DNA of 64,000 nucleotides from Ctena decussata (lineage: Eukaryota; Mollusca; Bivalvia; Lucinida; Lucinidae): the NCBI GenBank assembly GCA_963989385.1, contig OZ022499.1:48907757-48971756 (forward strand). The letters are read 5' to 3'. Position numbers and translations under genes: made by a program. Below, piece by piece: positions 35,226 through 48,207 of this stretch; within the stretch, counting starts at the first letter, position 1, and every line of letters starts with the position of its first letter. Below the pieces are notes generated by a model. The model was not told the origin of the DNA, made no database searches, and saw only the letters and a program-made list of their open reading frames with translations.

Positions 35226-37213
35226 AGTTTTTAGCTCACCTGAGCCAGCGGCTCCGGGGGAGCTTATAGGATGGTAAGGCTCCGTCGTCCGTCGTCGTCC
35301 GTCGTCCGTCGTCCGTCCGTCCGTCCGTCCGTCCGTCCACAATTTCAAACGACTTCTCCTCTGAAACCGCTGGGCCAATTGTAACCAAATTTCATATATG
35401 GCCTCCAGAGGAAGGGGGAACGAAAAGTTGTTCAAACCGTCCTGGTCACATGACCAACATGGCCGCCACGCCCATATATGGTAAAAACCTAAAAAAATCT
35501 TCTTCTCCAGAACCAACTGGCCGATGGCCTTGAAACTTGGTATGTAGCATCGGGTACACGAGTACTACCAAGATTGTTCAAATTATTACCTTGGGTTGAC
35601 CTTGACCTTTTTTACGGCAAGGTCAAATTTGCTTCCTTGTGCTTTTATATGGGAAAATGCTAGAACATAAGATATCTTGAAAACTGTTAAAGATTTTGGG
35701 CTAAAAATTGATATCTACAGTCATCTTAATGAGTACATGAAGATTTATGAGTACAAAAGGTCAAGGTCATTCTTTGACCTTTGATCCAGAACTCTCATAT
35801 TTTGACAATTTCAAACAATCTTCTCAACAGCCACTGGGCCAATTGTAACCAAATTTCATATAGAGCCTTGAGGGGTTGAGGGAACGAAAATTTATTCATA
35901 CGGTCCAGGTCACATGACCAGCATGGCCGCCAATGCCCATATATGGTAAAAACCTTGAAAAATCTTCTTCTCCAGAACCAATTGACCGATGGCCTTGAAA
36001 CTTGGTATGTAGCATTGGGTACTTGAGTACTATCAAGATTGTTCAAATTATGACCTTGGGTTGACCTTGACCTTTTTACGGCAAGGTCAAATATGGGAAA
36101 ATGCTAGAACATAAGATTTCATGGAAAGTTTTGAAGATTAAGGTCTAAAAATTGGTATATGCAGTCATCTTTAATGAGTACAATGAAGATTTGTGAGAAC
36201 AAGAGGTCAAGGTCATTCTTTGACCTTTGACCCTGAACTCTTATATTTTGACAATTTCAAACAATATTCTCAAAAACCACTGGGCCAATTGTAACCAAAT
36301 TTCATATAGAGCCTTCAGGGGTTGAGGGAATGAAAATTTGTTCAAACGGTTCAGGTCACATGACCAACATGGCCGCCATGCCCATATATGGTAAAAACCT
36401 TTAAAAATCTTCTTCTCCAGAACCAATTGACCAATGGCCTTGAAACTTGGTATGTAGCATTGGGTACTCCAGTACTATCAAGAGTGTTCAAAATGATGAC
36501 CTTGGGGTGACCTTGGCCATTTAATAGCAAGGTCAAATATGGGAAAATGCTAGAACATAAGATTTCATGGAAAGTTTTGAAGAGTTAGGCCTAAAATTGG
36601 TAAATACAGTCATCTTAATGTGTACATCAAGATTCATGAGTACAAGAGGTCAAGGTCGTTCTTTGACCTTTGACCCTGAATTCTCAGAATAGTTTGACAA
36701 TTTCAAACTTCTCCTTAAAAGCCAATGCGCCAATTGTAACCAAATATTAAATAGAGCCTTCAGGGGTCGAGGAAATGAAAATTTCTTCAAATGGTCTGGT
36801 TACATGACCAACATGGCCACCATGACCATATATGGTAAAAACCTTTCAAAATTTTTTTCTCCAGAACCAATTGATCAATTTGATGGCCTTGAAACTTGGT
36901 ACATGTATGTAGCGTTGGGTACTCCAGTACTATCAAGATTGTTCAAATTATGACCTTGGTTGACCTTGACCTTTTTTACAGCAAGGTCAAATATGGGAAA
37001 ATGCTAGAACATAAGATTTCATGGAAAGTTTTGCCTAAAAAATGGTATATATTGTTGCCTTAATGAGTACATGAAGATTTATGAGTACAATAGGTCATGG
37101 TCGTTCTTTGACTTTTGACCCAAGACTCATAATTAGACAATTTCAAAACATAAGAAAAAGCCACTTTGCCAATTGTTCAGGTGAGCGATACAGGGCCTCA
37201 TGGCCCTCTTGTT
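35226..37213. repeat. Helentron-like element P5
   Basis: The left end GTTTTTAGCTCACCTGAGCC has a hairpin at 35233-35264. A (CCGT)n tract follows (35281-35338), then four internal units of ~450 bp ('ctgggccaattgtaaccaaa', 'tcacatgaccaacatggccg', 'gaaacttggtatgtagcat', 'ttctttgacctttgacc'). It ends with matching TTCAGGTGAGCGA, hairpin AGGGCCTCATGGCCCT (37192-37207) and CTTGTTT. Same family group as P4. Non-coding. Confidence 0.88.
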
Positions 37214-38709
37214 TACCTTATCTTCTTGCTTAACGACATGCAGAACGATCTGAGATCATATCACAAATATGCCTGCGCCCGTGGCATTTCATAGAACTGC
37301 AAAAATATCATACCTTAAAAATTCAAAAATTGGGACACCGTAATGATTACCGCAATGGGCCTAAGAATGGAACAATTTTGTTTTGCAACGTCATAATGCA
37401 TCCAAAAGCTGCAGATGGATTGGTAGATATTGTAGACCCTGATAAAACTTCTCCTATTAGAGCAGTCCGATCTGGGTCTGCACTGTTTGCTCAGATCTAT
37501 CTGTCACAATATATTTGGCATTTTACAGCACGTAGGCAGCATTGCGAGGAACCCTGCCTTGACATTCTTTTATTCCTGCGGAATAAGCTAACAGGGAGAC
37601 CGAAGACTGCCCAGATATAATTGATATCACATGACCGGATGCGAACATGGACCATTCTACTCAAATACGCAGGGGTATCGACTGATCTGTGGGCCTATCC
37701 TTCACCTGTTACTCATGGTATAAGGGATATTTCCAGAGACTAGTTTTAGGCAAATGACATAACATTTACAAAACAAAGTCTTTTGATTGAAAGAAACGTT
37801 TTATCTTTGATTTGCCTTGCCGTTTTTATAAGCGAAATGTTTAACCTTTATTTTACGGTCATTTATCATTCAATTCATGACTTCTGTAATGCTTTTTCGC
37901 AGTTTTTATGATTCTTCCGTTTCATTTTAACACCTAGTTTAAGGCAAGGCAATCACACGTAAGACCTCAAGGTTATGTCTTGTTTCAAAATTGTCAGTTG
38001 CTTAATGTTGTCATTTATCATCCATCTACATAACATAAAATATGTACACTTTTTTCGTATAAGCAAATATGGTGGTGCGTATTGAAATTTCGTCAAGTTG
38101 ACAAAATTCAAACTCTTCATATTAAAATGTTTTGTTCAATCGACAAAATTAGCAATATAAACTACATGTATCTTTTTGACTTAAATCAAGCTCCTATCAT
38201 TTTCTGAAAAAAAAAAAGAAAAAAGGATTGGGTGTTAAATAGAGAATGTGAGTTTTATGTTGTTTTGTTACTTTAGCCACTTCTTTTGCCAATTTGATAA
38301 ACGTACCTTTTGGCTGCACTATATGCGGCAAAGGCATGGTCCTTTTTGAAGGAATTCCGTGCCACTACATCTTTGGTCAGATGATTTACGAGGGTCATTC
38401 AAGAATTAATGACAATAGTCCTATATCATGGACTAAGAGAGCAATAGATTCTCAACTCACCTATAACCCTTCAATATAATGTTCCCAGCGTTCAGTCACA
38501 GACTTCCACCTCCCGGACAGCCTAGCGATTCCAGTTGCTAGGGAACCGTCTCTTATACGTCAACGTTTACATGAATCTGGTCCTCAAAATTTAAACAGAC
38601 AGCTAACTAGAGCCTTCTTTTTGTCCTGTAGATGCCACAGTGCTCGAACTTTCTGTATGCGAAAGACCAGACTCTAACAAGACTGCACATATACCAAACT
38701 CACCCTTTC
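37214..38709. other. Gene-free stretch
   Basis: No gene was recognised. A 96-codon frame at 37330-37620 has no recognisable domain and no repeat partner. I leave it uncalled. Confidence 0.5.
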
Positions 38710-39676
38710 TACGAGGGTCATCCAATAAGTCTTGCAAACGCCGTCATTACTGCTTTATTTATTGAGGTAGGGTTATCAAATTACACCATTAACAGCTTAC
38801 GTATATAATACACATACGTGCTAAAAATCATACATATGCCGTTCCTTTCTCAGATATGGGATGGTTTTGAATGCAAAGATGTAAGCGATACCGGCGGTGA
38901 AATTGCACAAACATGACGTCTTTTACAAGAGGTTAGGGGAAGAAAACTCCTGAATATATGTTTATTATTCTTTCAAATCACAAGAATGCATGTTCTAAAG
39001 TAATCGCCTTACAGTTAAGAATTCAAATAAGAGACAATTATTACTTCACATTACCAAACAAATGTGGTTGCTAGGCAACAAGAGAATATTACAGAATTTT
39101 AGCAAAATTTTAGTTTTTAACGTTTACCTCTGGTTTCTTAAGGCTGCAAACAATTTTAAACAAGGCTCGAAGCTTATATTTCCTCTAATATCTACATTTC
39201 AGCCTCTCGGGACTGTTCTTTGATAATAAATTAATGGCAGTTTAGGAAACACTTCATCTGCTGTGAAAGCCTCTTCTTCATATACTCATTTTTAATGATA
39301 TTTTAGCTGTCCGAAAAACATGGTGATCTTCCTTTGAACAATAATTATATCTTGACTGACGGCAATATCTTAACCTTGGTACCGTGTACATACTTCAGTA
39401 TTATTTTCCGTATCTCCCTGCACTTTTCAGATATTTACAAGGGTTCTGAACTAAGCAAGGGAATCTTAAACAGACAACTAGAAGCCACCGCCGCACCCAT
39501 AATGGTAGTATTCTTCATTGCCTAGCAACGCCATTTGCAAGATCATGGCGTTTCTGGAAATTGTTGACTGGAAAGGAGAAAAGATGCAATGTAGGAATGT
39601 GGATTCCTTGATTCGTTTTTAATTAACATTTGCCTGAAACTCGGCCGTTTGCAGGACTTATTGGATGACCCTCGTA
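38710..39676. mobile_element. Mariner-like non-autonomous TIR element, copy 1
   Basis: The element 38712-39674 is flanked by TA. The left end CGAGGGTCATCCAATAAGTC then TTGCAAACG matches the right end inverted (CGTTTGCAGGAC-type ... TTATTGGATGACCCTCG). CGAGGGT termini with a TA duplication are typical of mariner/Tc1 relatives. The ~960-bp interior has only short frames and no DDE transposase. Homologous to 45631-46598 in opposite orientation. Confidence 0.85.
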
Positions 39677-39740
39677 TCTGCCGCGGCTGATGTAAAGATG
39701 AGCATATTTTTTCCTTCTTTTTGATTTGCATATATTTTTT

Positions 39741-42700
39741 TCCTCTTTACAAGCTTTTGCATAGCTGCAATGATGGCTCTTATCTATCATTTTTGTCGAG
39801 CCCGCTTGCGGTGAGCGAGACATAGTTGTTACAATGTCAGTTCGTTGTATGTCTGTGCGTGCGTGCGTGCGTGCGTGAGTGCGTGCGTAAGTCCGTGCGT
39901 GCGTCCGTCCGGATTTGTCCGGGCCATAACTTCTACATTTATGGATGGATTTCAAAATAATTTGGCACAGTTGTTCTCCTTGATGAGTAGAAGTGCCATT
40001 TGAAACATTTGTTCATGTAGGTCCAAGGTCAAGGTCACACTTGAAGGTCAAATGATAAATTGGCCATAAATTGAGCTTGTCCGAGCCATAACTTCTACAT
40101 TTACTGATGGATTTCAAAATAATTTGGCACAGTTGTTCTCCTTGATGAGTAAAAGTGCCATTTGAAACATTTGTTCATGTAGGTCGAAGGTCAAGGTCAC
40201 ACTTGAAGGTCAAATGATAAATTGGCCATAAATTGAGCTTGTCCGAGCCATAACTTCTACATTTACAGATGGATTTCAAAATAATTTGGCACAATTGTTC
40301 TCCTTGATGAGTAGAAGTGCCATTTGAAACATTTGTTCAGGTAGGTCCAAGGTCAAGGTCACACTTGAAGGTCAAATGATAAATTGGCCATAAATTGAGC
40401 TTGTCCGAGCCATTACTTCTACATTTACGGATGGATTTCAAAATAATTTGGCACAATTGTTCTCCTTGATTAGTTGAAGTGCCATTTGACACATTAGTTC
40501 AGGTAGGTCCAGGGTCAAGGTCACACTTGAAGGTCAAATGATGAAATGGCCATAAATTGAGCTTGTCCGAGCCATTACTTCTACATTTATGGATGGATTT
40601 CCTCTTTACAAGTTTTTGCATAGCTGCAATGATGGCTCTTATCTATCATTTTTGTCGAGCCCGCTTGCGGCGAGCGAGACATAGTTGTTACAATGTCAGT
40701 TCGGTGTATGTCCGTGCGTGCGTGCGTGAGTGCGTGCGTAAGTCCGTGCGTGCGTCCGTCCGGATTAGTCCGGGCCATAACTTCTACATTTACGGATGGA
40801 TTTCAAAATAATTTGGCACAGTTGTTCTCCTTGATGAGTAGAAGTGCCATTTGAAACATTTGTTCAGGTAGGTCCAAGGTCAAGGTCACACTTGAAGGTC
40901 AAATGATAAATTGGCCATAAATTGAGCTTGTCTGCGCCATAACTTCTACATTTACAGATGGATTTCAAAATAATTTGGCACAATTGTTATCCTTGATGAG
41001 TAGAAGTGCCATTTGAAACATTTGTTCAGGTAGGTCCAAGGTCAAGGTCACACTTGAAGGTCAAATGATAAATTGGCCATAAATTGAGCTTGTCCGAGCC
41101 ATTACTTCTACATTTACGGATGGATTTCAAAATAATTTGGCACAATTGTTCTCCTTGATGAGTTGAAGTGCCATTTGACACATTTGTTCAGGTAGGTCCA
41201 GGGTCAAGGTCACACTTGAAGGTCAAATGATGAAATGGCCATAAATTGAGCTTGTCCGAGCCATTACTTCTACATTTATGGATGGATTTCCTCTTTACAA
41301 GTTTTTGCATAGCTGCAATGATGGCTCTTATCTATCATTTTTGTCGAGCCCGCTTGCGGCGAGCGAGACATAGTTGTTACAATGTCAGTTCGGTGTATGT
41401 CCGTGCGTGCGTGCGTGAGTGCGTGCGTAAGTCCGTGCGTGCGTCCGTCCGGATTTGTCCGGGCCATAACTTCTACATTTACGGATGGGTTTCAAAATAA
41501 TTTGGCACAATTGTTCTCCTTGATGAGTAGAAGTGCCATTTGAAACATTTGTTCATGTAGGTCCAAGGTCAATGTCACACTTGAAGGTCAAATGATAAAT
41601 TGGCCATAAATTGAGCTTGTCCGAGCCATTACTTCTACATTTACGGATGGATTTCAAAATAATTTGGCACAATTGTTCTCCTTGATGAGTTGAAGTGCCA
41701 TTTGACACATTTGTTCAGGTAGGTCCAGGGTCAAGGTCACACTTGAAGGTCAAATGATGAAATGGACATAAATTGAGCTTGTCCGAGCCATTACTTCTAC
41801 ATTTATGGATGGATTTCCTCTTTACAAGCTTTTGCAAAGCTGCAATGATGGCTCTTATCTATCATTTTTGTCGAGCCCGCTTGCGATGAGCGAGACATAG
41901 TTGTTACAATGTCAGTTCGGTGTATGTCCGTGCGTGCGTGCGTGAGTGCGTGCGTAATTCCGTGCGTGCGTCCGTCCGGATTTGTCCGGGCCATAACTTC
42001 TACATTTACGGATGGGTTTCAAAATAATTTGGCACAATTGTTCTCCTTGATGGGTAGAAGTGCCATTTGAAATATTTGTTCATGTAGGTCCAAGGTCAAG
42101 GTCACACTTGAAGGTCAAATGATAAATTGGCCATAAATTGAGCTTGTCCGAGCCATAACTTCTACATTTACGGATGGATTTCAAAATAATTTGGCACAAT
42201 TGTTCTCCTTGATGAGTTGAAGTGCCATTTGAAACATTTGTTCAGGTAGGTCCAGGGTCAAGGTCACACTTGAAGGTCAAATGATGAAATGGCCATAAAT
42301 TGAGCTTGTCCGAGCCATTACTTCTACATTAATTTTCTGGAGGGATTTCAAAATAATTTGGCACAATTGTTCTCCTTGATGTTTAAAAGTGCCTTTTGGA
42401 AAATTTATTCAGGTAGGTCCAAGGTCAATGTCACACTTGAAGGTCAAATGATAAAATGGCCATAATTTAAGCTTGTCTGAGCCATAACTTCAACATTTAT
42501 GAATGGATTTCAAAATAATTTGGCACAATTGTTCTCTTTGATGAGTAGAAGTGCCATTTGGAACATTTGTTCAAGTAGGTCCAAAGTCAAGGTCACACTT
42601 GAAGGTCAAATGATAAAATGGTCATAAATTGAGCTTGTCCGAGCCATTATTTCTATATTTATGGATGGATTTCAAAAGAATTTGGCACAATTGTTCTTCT

Positions 42701-42974
42701 TGATGAGTGGAAGTGTCAAGTGACATACGTGTTTGGGTAGGTCCAAGGTCAAGGTCACACTTGAAGGTCAGATATGTCATAAATTGAGCTTGTCTGGGTC
42801 TTCACTTCTACTTATTTTCCTTTGTGAAAATTTGAAAAAAGAAGAAAATGCTGGCAAAGCATGATGATCTTTGGCTTCTTTCTAGAGTGAAGCAGTTACT
42901 AAGTCTTGACATGCTTATAGGCCACTATAGCAAACAGCGGGCTCGACCAGTTGTCCCTGGACAACCTTCTAATT
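39741..42974. repeat. Helentron-like element P6, tandemly re-duplicated
   Basis: The core begins with TIR GTCGAGCCCGC (39795-39805) and an imperfect hairpin with GAGCGAGAC. A (GTGC)n/(CCGT)n tract follows, then ~170-bp units ('cataacttctacattta', 'ttcaaaataatttggcac', 'gtccaaggtcaaggtcacac'). The end is GCGGGCTCGAC (42937-42947), hairpin GTTGTCCCTGGACAAC (42950-42965) and CTTCTAATT. The head, together with ~54 bp of sequence left of the TIR (starting TCCTCTTTAC), recurs at 39741, 40600, 41289 and 41816, so four heads share one tail. Confidence 0.88.
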
Positions 42975-43250
42975 AGATAATTATGTTTACAGTTTCTGTA
43001 AAATGTCTAATGTTGGTGACAGCTGGCCTATGGCTACTTCCCGAAAGGAATATTAGAATTAATGTAGTGGCTATATATGCAAAATGCAATCAATTTAATG
43101 CAAACATAAGACTTGACAGATGCACATTCCTGACTTAGTAACATGCATTTACGAAACTACATGTAGTTGTTATCATTTCTCTGCATGTACCACCTAAGAT
43201 TAGAAAAAGAGAATAATGAAATAGTCACATAGTATGTGTGTCCATGGCAA
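42975..43250. other. No recognised feature
   Basis: Spacer between P6 and P7. Confidence 0.5.
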
Positions 43251-43253
43251 GCA

Positions 43254-44210
43254 AAACTAGAAAATTGTGCCTGTAAGACACTAATGATGCCCCCGTGCAG
43301 CGCATGTCACAGAACATGTGAGCATCCCTAAAGCACCTTTTAAGCGCAAACACCATCTATAATGAATCCACTGAAAACTTTACACAAACTTTATACCCTA
43401 TAGAGCAAAAACGTAGCCCAAAATGACTACTTAATTCTGTTATTTTTTTTTATATAAAAAAAAAACCCAACATGCACCTCTTCATCATGTCGCCAACAAG
43501 TATACAATGTCTGAAAAACAGCGGCTGAAAACTGTGGGAAAAGTTGACCAAACAAAGTACTTACCGTACAATGCAAATATATGCCTAAAATGACTATTGA
43601 AGTTCAAAAGGCCGTAATTCTGTTAAAATTAAAGCTAGCGCCAACGAAAACGCACAGGCACATTTTCAATATGTCCACAGCATGTATGCAAGGTTTGAAA
43701 AGGATCCAGTGAAAACTGTAGGAGGAGTTGATTACACAAACTCCCTACCCTACAATGCAAAAATTTACCTAAAATGACTATTGAAGTTCAAAAGGCCGTA
43801 AGTCTGTCAAAATTATTTCTAGCTCCAACAAAAATACACATGCACATTTTCAATATGTCTACGGCACGTGTGCAGGGTTTAAAAAGGATCCATTGAAAAC
43901 TGTGGGAGAAGTTGATTACACAAACTCCATACCCTATAATGCAAAACATTGCCTAAAATGAGTAAGTCCAAATGGCCGTAATTCTGTCAAAATTAATTCT
44001 AGCTCCATCAAAAATCCACATGCACATCTTCAATATGTCCACAACATGTATGCAAAGTTTGAAAAAGATCCATCAAAAACTGTGGGAGGAGTTGATTACA
44101 CAAATTCTATACCATAAAGTGTGACGAACAGACAGACGGACACACAGACAGACGGACGGACAGACAAGGGCAAATCTTAATGCCCCCTGACTATTGTCAC
44201 GGGGGCATAA
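43254..44210. repeat. Helentron-like element P7
   Basis: The left end ACTAGAAAATTGTGCCTGTA contains an imperfect hairpin (GTGCCT/AGACAC). TIR ATGCCCCCGTG (43287-43297) follows, then four ~180-bp units ('aaatgactattgaagttcaa', 'aggccgtaattctgt', 'cattttcaatatgtcca', 'gtgggagaagttgatta'). A (GACA/GACGG)n tract at about 44128-44166 is followed by a terminal hairpin with CACGGGGGCAT (44198-44208). The same end plan as P3 with different internal units. Confidence 0.85.
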
Positions 44211-44460
44211 AAAAGGGGGCTGAAATCTATATATTCCAGTCTTTCCTAGAACTGACACATATTTTATGCAATTTGTCTTATTCCTAAAGTGACTTTTATG
44301 CAAGTGGACAAAAGTATCACCATTCCAGCTCAGAAATGGCTCAGGCTTCGAGACAACAAAATAAATAAAACTAAAAATAATAAGACAAGAAGGCATACAT
44401 CTGTCAAGTGTTTACGCAGCAGACGCAAGGTGCACAGGTTAAATACTCTCCACCAACAAA

Positions 44461-44682
44461 TGAGCCGCGACACGAGAAAACCAACAAAGTGGCATGTGCG
44501 CCCAGAGAAACACAGATCAGCCTGGGCATCCGTCCAAACTGATCAAAGTTTTCGAAGTCCGCGTGGGGCTAGCTTAGACCCTTGGCTACACTTTAAGTGC
44601 CCAGCAAAGACTCTGCCCAGGCTGATGTGAGTCTTCGCTGGGCACGCATGCTTTTTTGTTGGTTATGTCATGTCACGGCTCA
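44461..44682. repeat. MITE-A copy 4
   Basis: The left TIR TGAGCCGCGACACGAGAAAA is intact. The right TIR is slightly degraded (GTTATGTCATGTCACGGCTC). One internal block of the right arm is deleted. Confidence 0.88.
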
Positions 44683-45628
44683 AATAGTGTTTGAAGTTTA
44701 ACATCTTAGGTAACATCAAAGGTATAACAGCTAAATATCGACGAAGAGAAGACACTATTATGTAATACTCTTGGCAAGTCTTGGTATGAGACCACATTGG
44801 ACATATAATGCTTGGGAGTTTTCATGCAGTCTAAATGCCGACCGTCCTAACATCTGTTTAATGTAGATATAGCTACATAAGTCATACGAAAATTTATCTC
44901 ATGTCTTACTGCTTACAGTTATCTAACTTCTTTCGGTTTTAATAAATCAGTTGAATTTCGACATTCGCAGGGGAAAGCTAAATATCAATGTCAGTACACA
45001 TACTCATCCCCTGCAATAAATTCGAAGATTCAAAATATTTAAATTCCTGGCATTATCGTTTGAATTGAACGTAAATATTATTTAAATGCAACGATTTCTA
45101 AACCGATTTATAAAATTCAAACTTCAAAGGGTCAAAACTATTAAAATACATTTAGGCGTAACATGCCATGACATCATCTACAGCTTGGACCTAGCATCAA
45201 ACAGTTGTGTTCTAGCTAGCTCATGTTGTATCCGACTGTTTTAAACACGCATCGGTATTTTTCTGTCGCACCAGTATTTTTTTCTCAAGTATTCGACATA
45301 TTTCTAAGAGAGACAGGAACTTTTTACCACATCGGGGTTATGCAAACTTGGATCCATTCAAACTCGGAGGCTATCCCTTTGATGGTTTATGAGAAGAATT
45401 GTTTAGGCTCAGACGGGTTTTTTTTCGCAACTTTAAAAGACATTAAACGAAGGGCTTTCAAATTGCAACTTCTCGATGAAAAGTTGCTTTACTTCGGTTA
45501 TCCCCTTGACCGTATTTATTTAGCTATAAAACTGCGTTGTGCACTCTCCACACCCCCAAATACCTGTATCATGAAATTCTGCCATAAGACTGGGGTTCCC
45601 TTCCAAAACATTTCCCAAAATCTCAATC
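44683..45628. other. Gene-free stretch
   Basis: A 179-codon plus frame (45223-45762) starts here but runs into the mariner-like element. It shows no recognisable domain, so I do not call it a gene. Confidence 0.45.
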
Positions 45629-46600
45629 TACGAGGGTCATCCAATAAGTCCTGCAAACGGCCAAGTTTTAGGCAAATGATAATTAAAAACAGATCAAGCA
45701 ATCCACATTCCTACATTGCATCTTCCCTTCTTTCCAGTCACAAATTTCCACAAACGTCATGATATTGCAAATGGCGTTGTAGGCAACTGAAGAATACTAC
45801 CATTATGGGTGCAGCGGTTGCTTCTATTTGTCTGTTTAAGATCCCCTAGCTTAGCTCAGAATGCTTGTAAATATCTGAAGACTGCTGGGAGATACGAAAA
45901 ATGATACTGAGTTATGGACACGGTACCAAGGTTAAAATATTGCAGTCAGTCAAGATATTATTATTGTTCAAAGGAAGATCACCATGCGTTTTGGGCAGCT
46001 AAAATATTATATAAAATGAGTATATGAAGAAGAGGCTTTCATAGCAGATGAAGTGTCTCCTAAATTGCCATTAATTTGTTATCAAATAATAGTTCCAAGA
46101 TGCTGAAAAGTAGATATCAGAGAAAATATAAGCTTCGAGCCTTGTTTAATATCGTTTGCAGCCTTAAGATACCAGAGGTAAACGTCAAAAACTAGAATTT
46201 TGCAATAATTCTGTAATATTCTCTTGTTGCCTAGCAACCACATTTGTTTGGTAATGTGACATGATAACTATCACTTATTTGAGTTCTTATAAGAATATAA
46301 GGTGATTACTTTAGAACATGAATTCTTGTAAATTGAAAGAATTATAAACATACATACAGGAATTTTCTTACCCTCACCTCTTGTAAAAGACGCCGTGTTT
46401 GTGCAATTTCACCGCCGGTATCTTTTACTCCTTTACATTCAAAATCCTCCCATATCTGAGAAAGGAATGTCACATGTATGATTTTTAGCACATACATGTA
46501 TTATATACATAAGCTGTTACTGGTGATGATTTTATCACCCTGCCTCAATTGATGAAGCACTAATGAGGGTGTTTGCAAGACTTATTGGATGACCCTCGTA
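45629..46600. mobile_element. Mariner-like non-autonomous TIR element, copy 2 (reverse)
   Basis: The element 45631-46598 is flanked by TA and is the reverse complement of 38712-39674. Anchors include 'gaatccacattcctacattg', 'gaagaatactaccattatgg' and 'tgtgcaatttcaccgccggt'. I estimate around 85-90% identity by eye. No transposase. Confidence 0.85.
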
Positions 46601-46709
46601 GATCCAGCTTATAAGAATGATCTCGATTTTTTGGCATTGTTTTGGAAAAGATAAATCTCCGCTCTTATAACCGAAGAAATAGGTACTTCTAAATGAAAGC
46701 ACTAGTATT

Positions 46710-46947
46710 TGAGCCGCGACACGTGAAAACCAACAATGTGGTTGTGCGCCCAGCGCAGACTCAGACCAGCCTGGGCATCCGCCCAGTCTGATCAGACTCT
46801 TCACTAAGCGCTTAAAGTGTAGCTAAGGGTCTAAGCTACCTTCATGCGGACAGCGAAGACTCTGATCAGACTGGGCGGATGCCCAGGCTGATCTGAGTCT
46901 GCGCTGGGCGCACAACCACATTGTTGGTTTTGTCGTGTCGCAGCTCA
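46710..46947. repeat. MITE-A copy 5
   Basis: The ends TGAGCCGCGACACGTGAAAA and GTTTTGTCGTGTCGCAGCTC enclose a well-preserved palindrome. It lies ~110 bp from the mariner-like copy 2. Confidence 0.9.
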
Positions 46948-48207
46948 TTTCTTTTGAGAAGTGGGTCAATTAACGTTCGACAATTATTAACAGGACCGTG
47001 AAGTTATGACTACTGGAAAAGATATCAGAAGTTCATTATTGAAATTGGAATTTCAGGCTAGGCTGCCATACCTGTCATATCATCCATTACTCAGGTCATG
47101 CTGAAATCCTGTATCAAAGACATGGAACCTTTGGTTCCAAGGTAAACACACAGTGTAATTACTCTGCGGAAAAAAATGTTGTGAAGGTCATTGCTCAAAA
47201 TTACCTCTTATATGTACCGTGCAGTTTATAGGTTAAACCTGGTTTCAGGATTTTGTTTTAATGCAGAACAGCTGGAAAAATACTCATCAGGAGCAGCTCT
47301 AAGAGTATTAGAATCCTACACTGCACGGGCACGTTCTTGAATGTAATATTTTTCAATGTTTTACCGCCATGTTTACGAAGGCAAGCAACAATTAAGACTT
47401 CCTGTTTGCTTTTCTGATGAAAATATTTCAAAATTAGAGCTACTTTTAAAGGAACGAATTTGCTCCTCAAGGGAGCAAATTCGTTTCTTTAAGAGAAGCC
47501 CTATTCTAATGAAAAACAAAATCTTCTTGGTAAGCACTACTTTCTTTGGATGTGTTCCCGTTCATCTTAATCGGCTGAGTACTTCCATTGTAATACGATT
47601 TAGGAAAAGGATTCCGATACCCTTGTAATATGGCTCTCAATTACTGAAGGCGAAGCTAAACCAAAGAGCCATTCAACCAACCATATGTGCGTTGCAGATA
47701 ATCAACAAACTGAGGTACTGTTGGTAGCTACATGCATAATGGCTTAAAAGTTTATGTATTCAGATTCAAGTGTATATATACACATTCAGAGTAGCAAGTC
47801 TGTCATTTCTATTTCCGCCTCCCTTTTTAAATGGGGATCAAGCCTTAAAGCAAACATATATCCGATTTTGGAGCTCTTCTTTGTACAGGAACTCACCAAA
47901 AATTCTCTGTAAAATTGGCGGAAAACACAGAGGTGTGCCCATACAACTTAATATGGCCGACAGTATGGTATTACTGTGTGTGACTGCTAATTGGAGACAC
48001 TGAACTATATAAGCCAATGGCTATAAGGGAAGTGTATTGCTTGCCATGGGAGGCAATACAAATAATTATTTCCCCTTTCTGAGTTAGGTAAACCAACAAA
48101 ACATTTCCTACTCTCACCTATGCTATAACGCATAATCCCATCCCCACCTGTAAATTGAAAATAATAGTTAAGGCAAAATATGTAAAGCATATTTATGCAG
48201 ACCCATC
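46948..48207. other. Gene-free stretch with a hairpin
   Basis: A hairpin at 47447-47492 (TAAAGGAACGAATTTGCTCC / GGAGCAAATTCGTTTCTTTA) has 19 of 20 pairs and a 5-nt loop. No gene was recognised. Confidence 0.6.

Noticed and set aside
37330..37620. 96-codon plus-strand frame
   Set aside because: No domain, no repeat partner and no splice context recognised. The length is within chance expectation.
38712..39674. Mariner transposase
   Set aside because: Despite mariner-like ends, no DDE motif or long frame is visible in either copy.
45223..45762. 179-codon plus-strand frame
   Set aside because: No recognisable domain. Its last third lies inside the mariner-like element, and it has no supporting homology.
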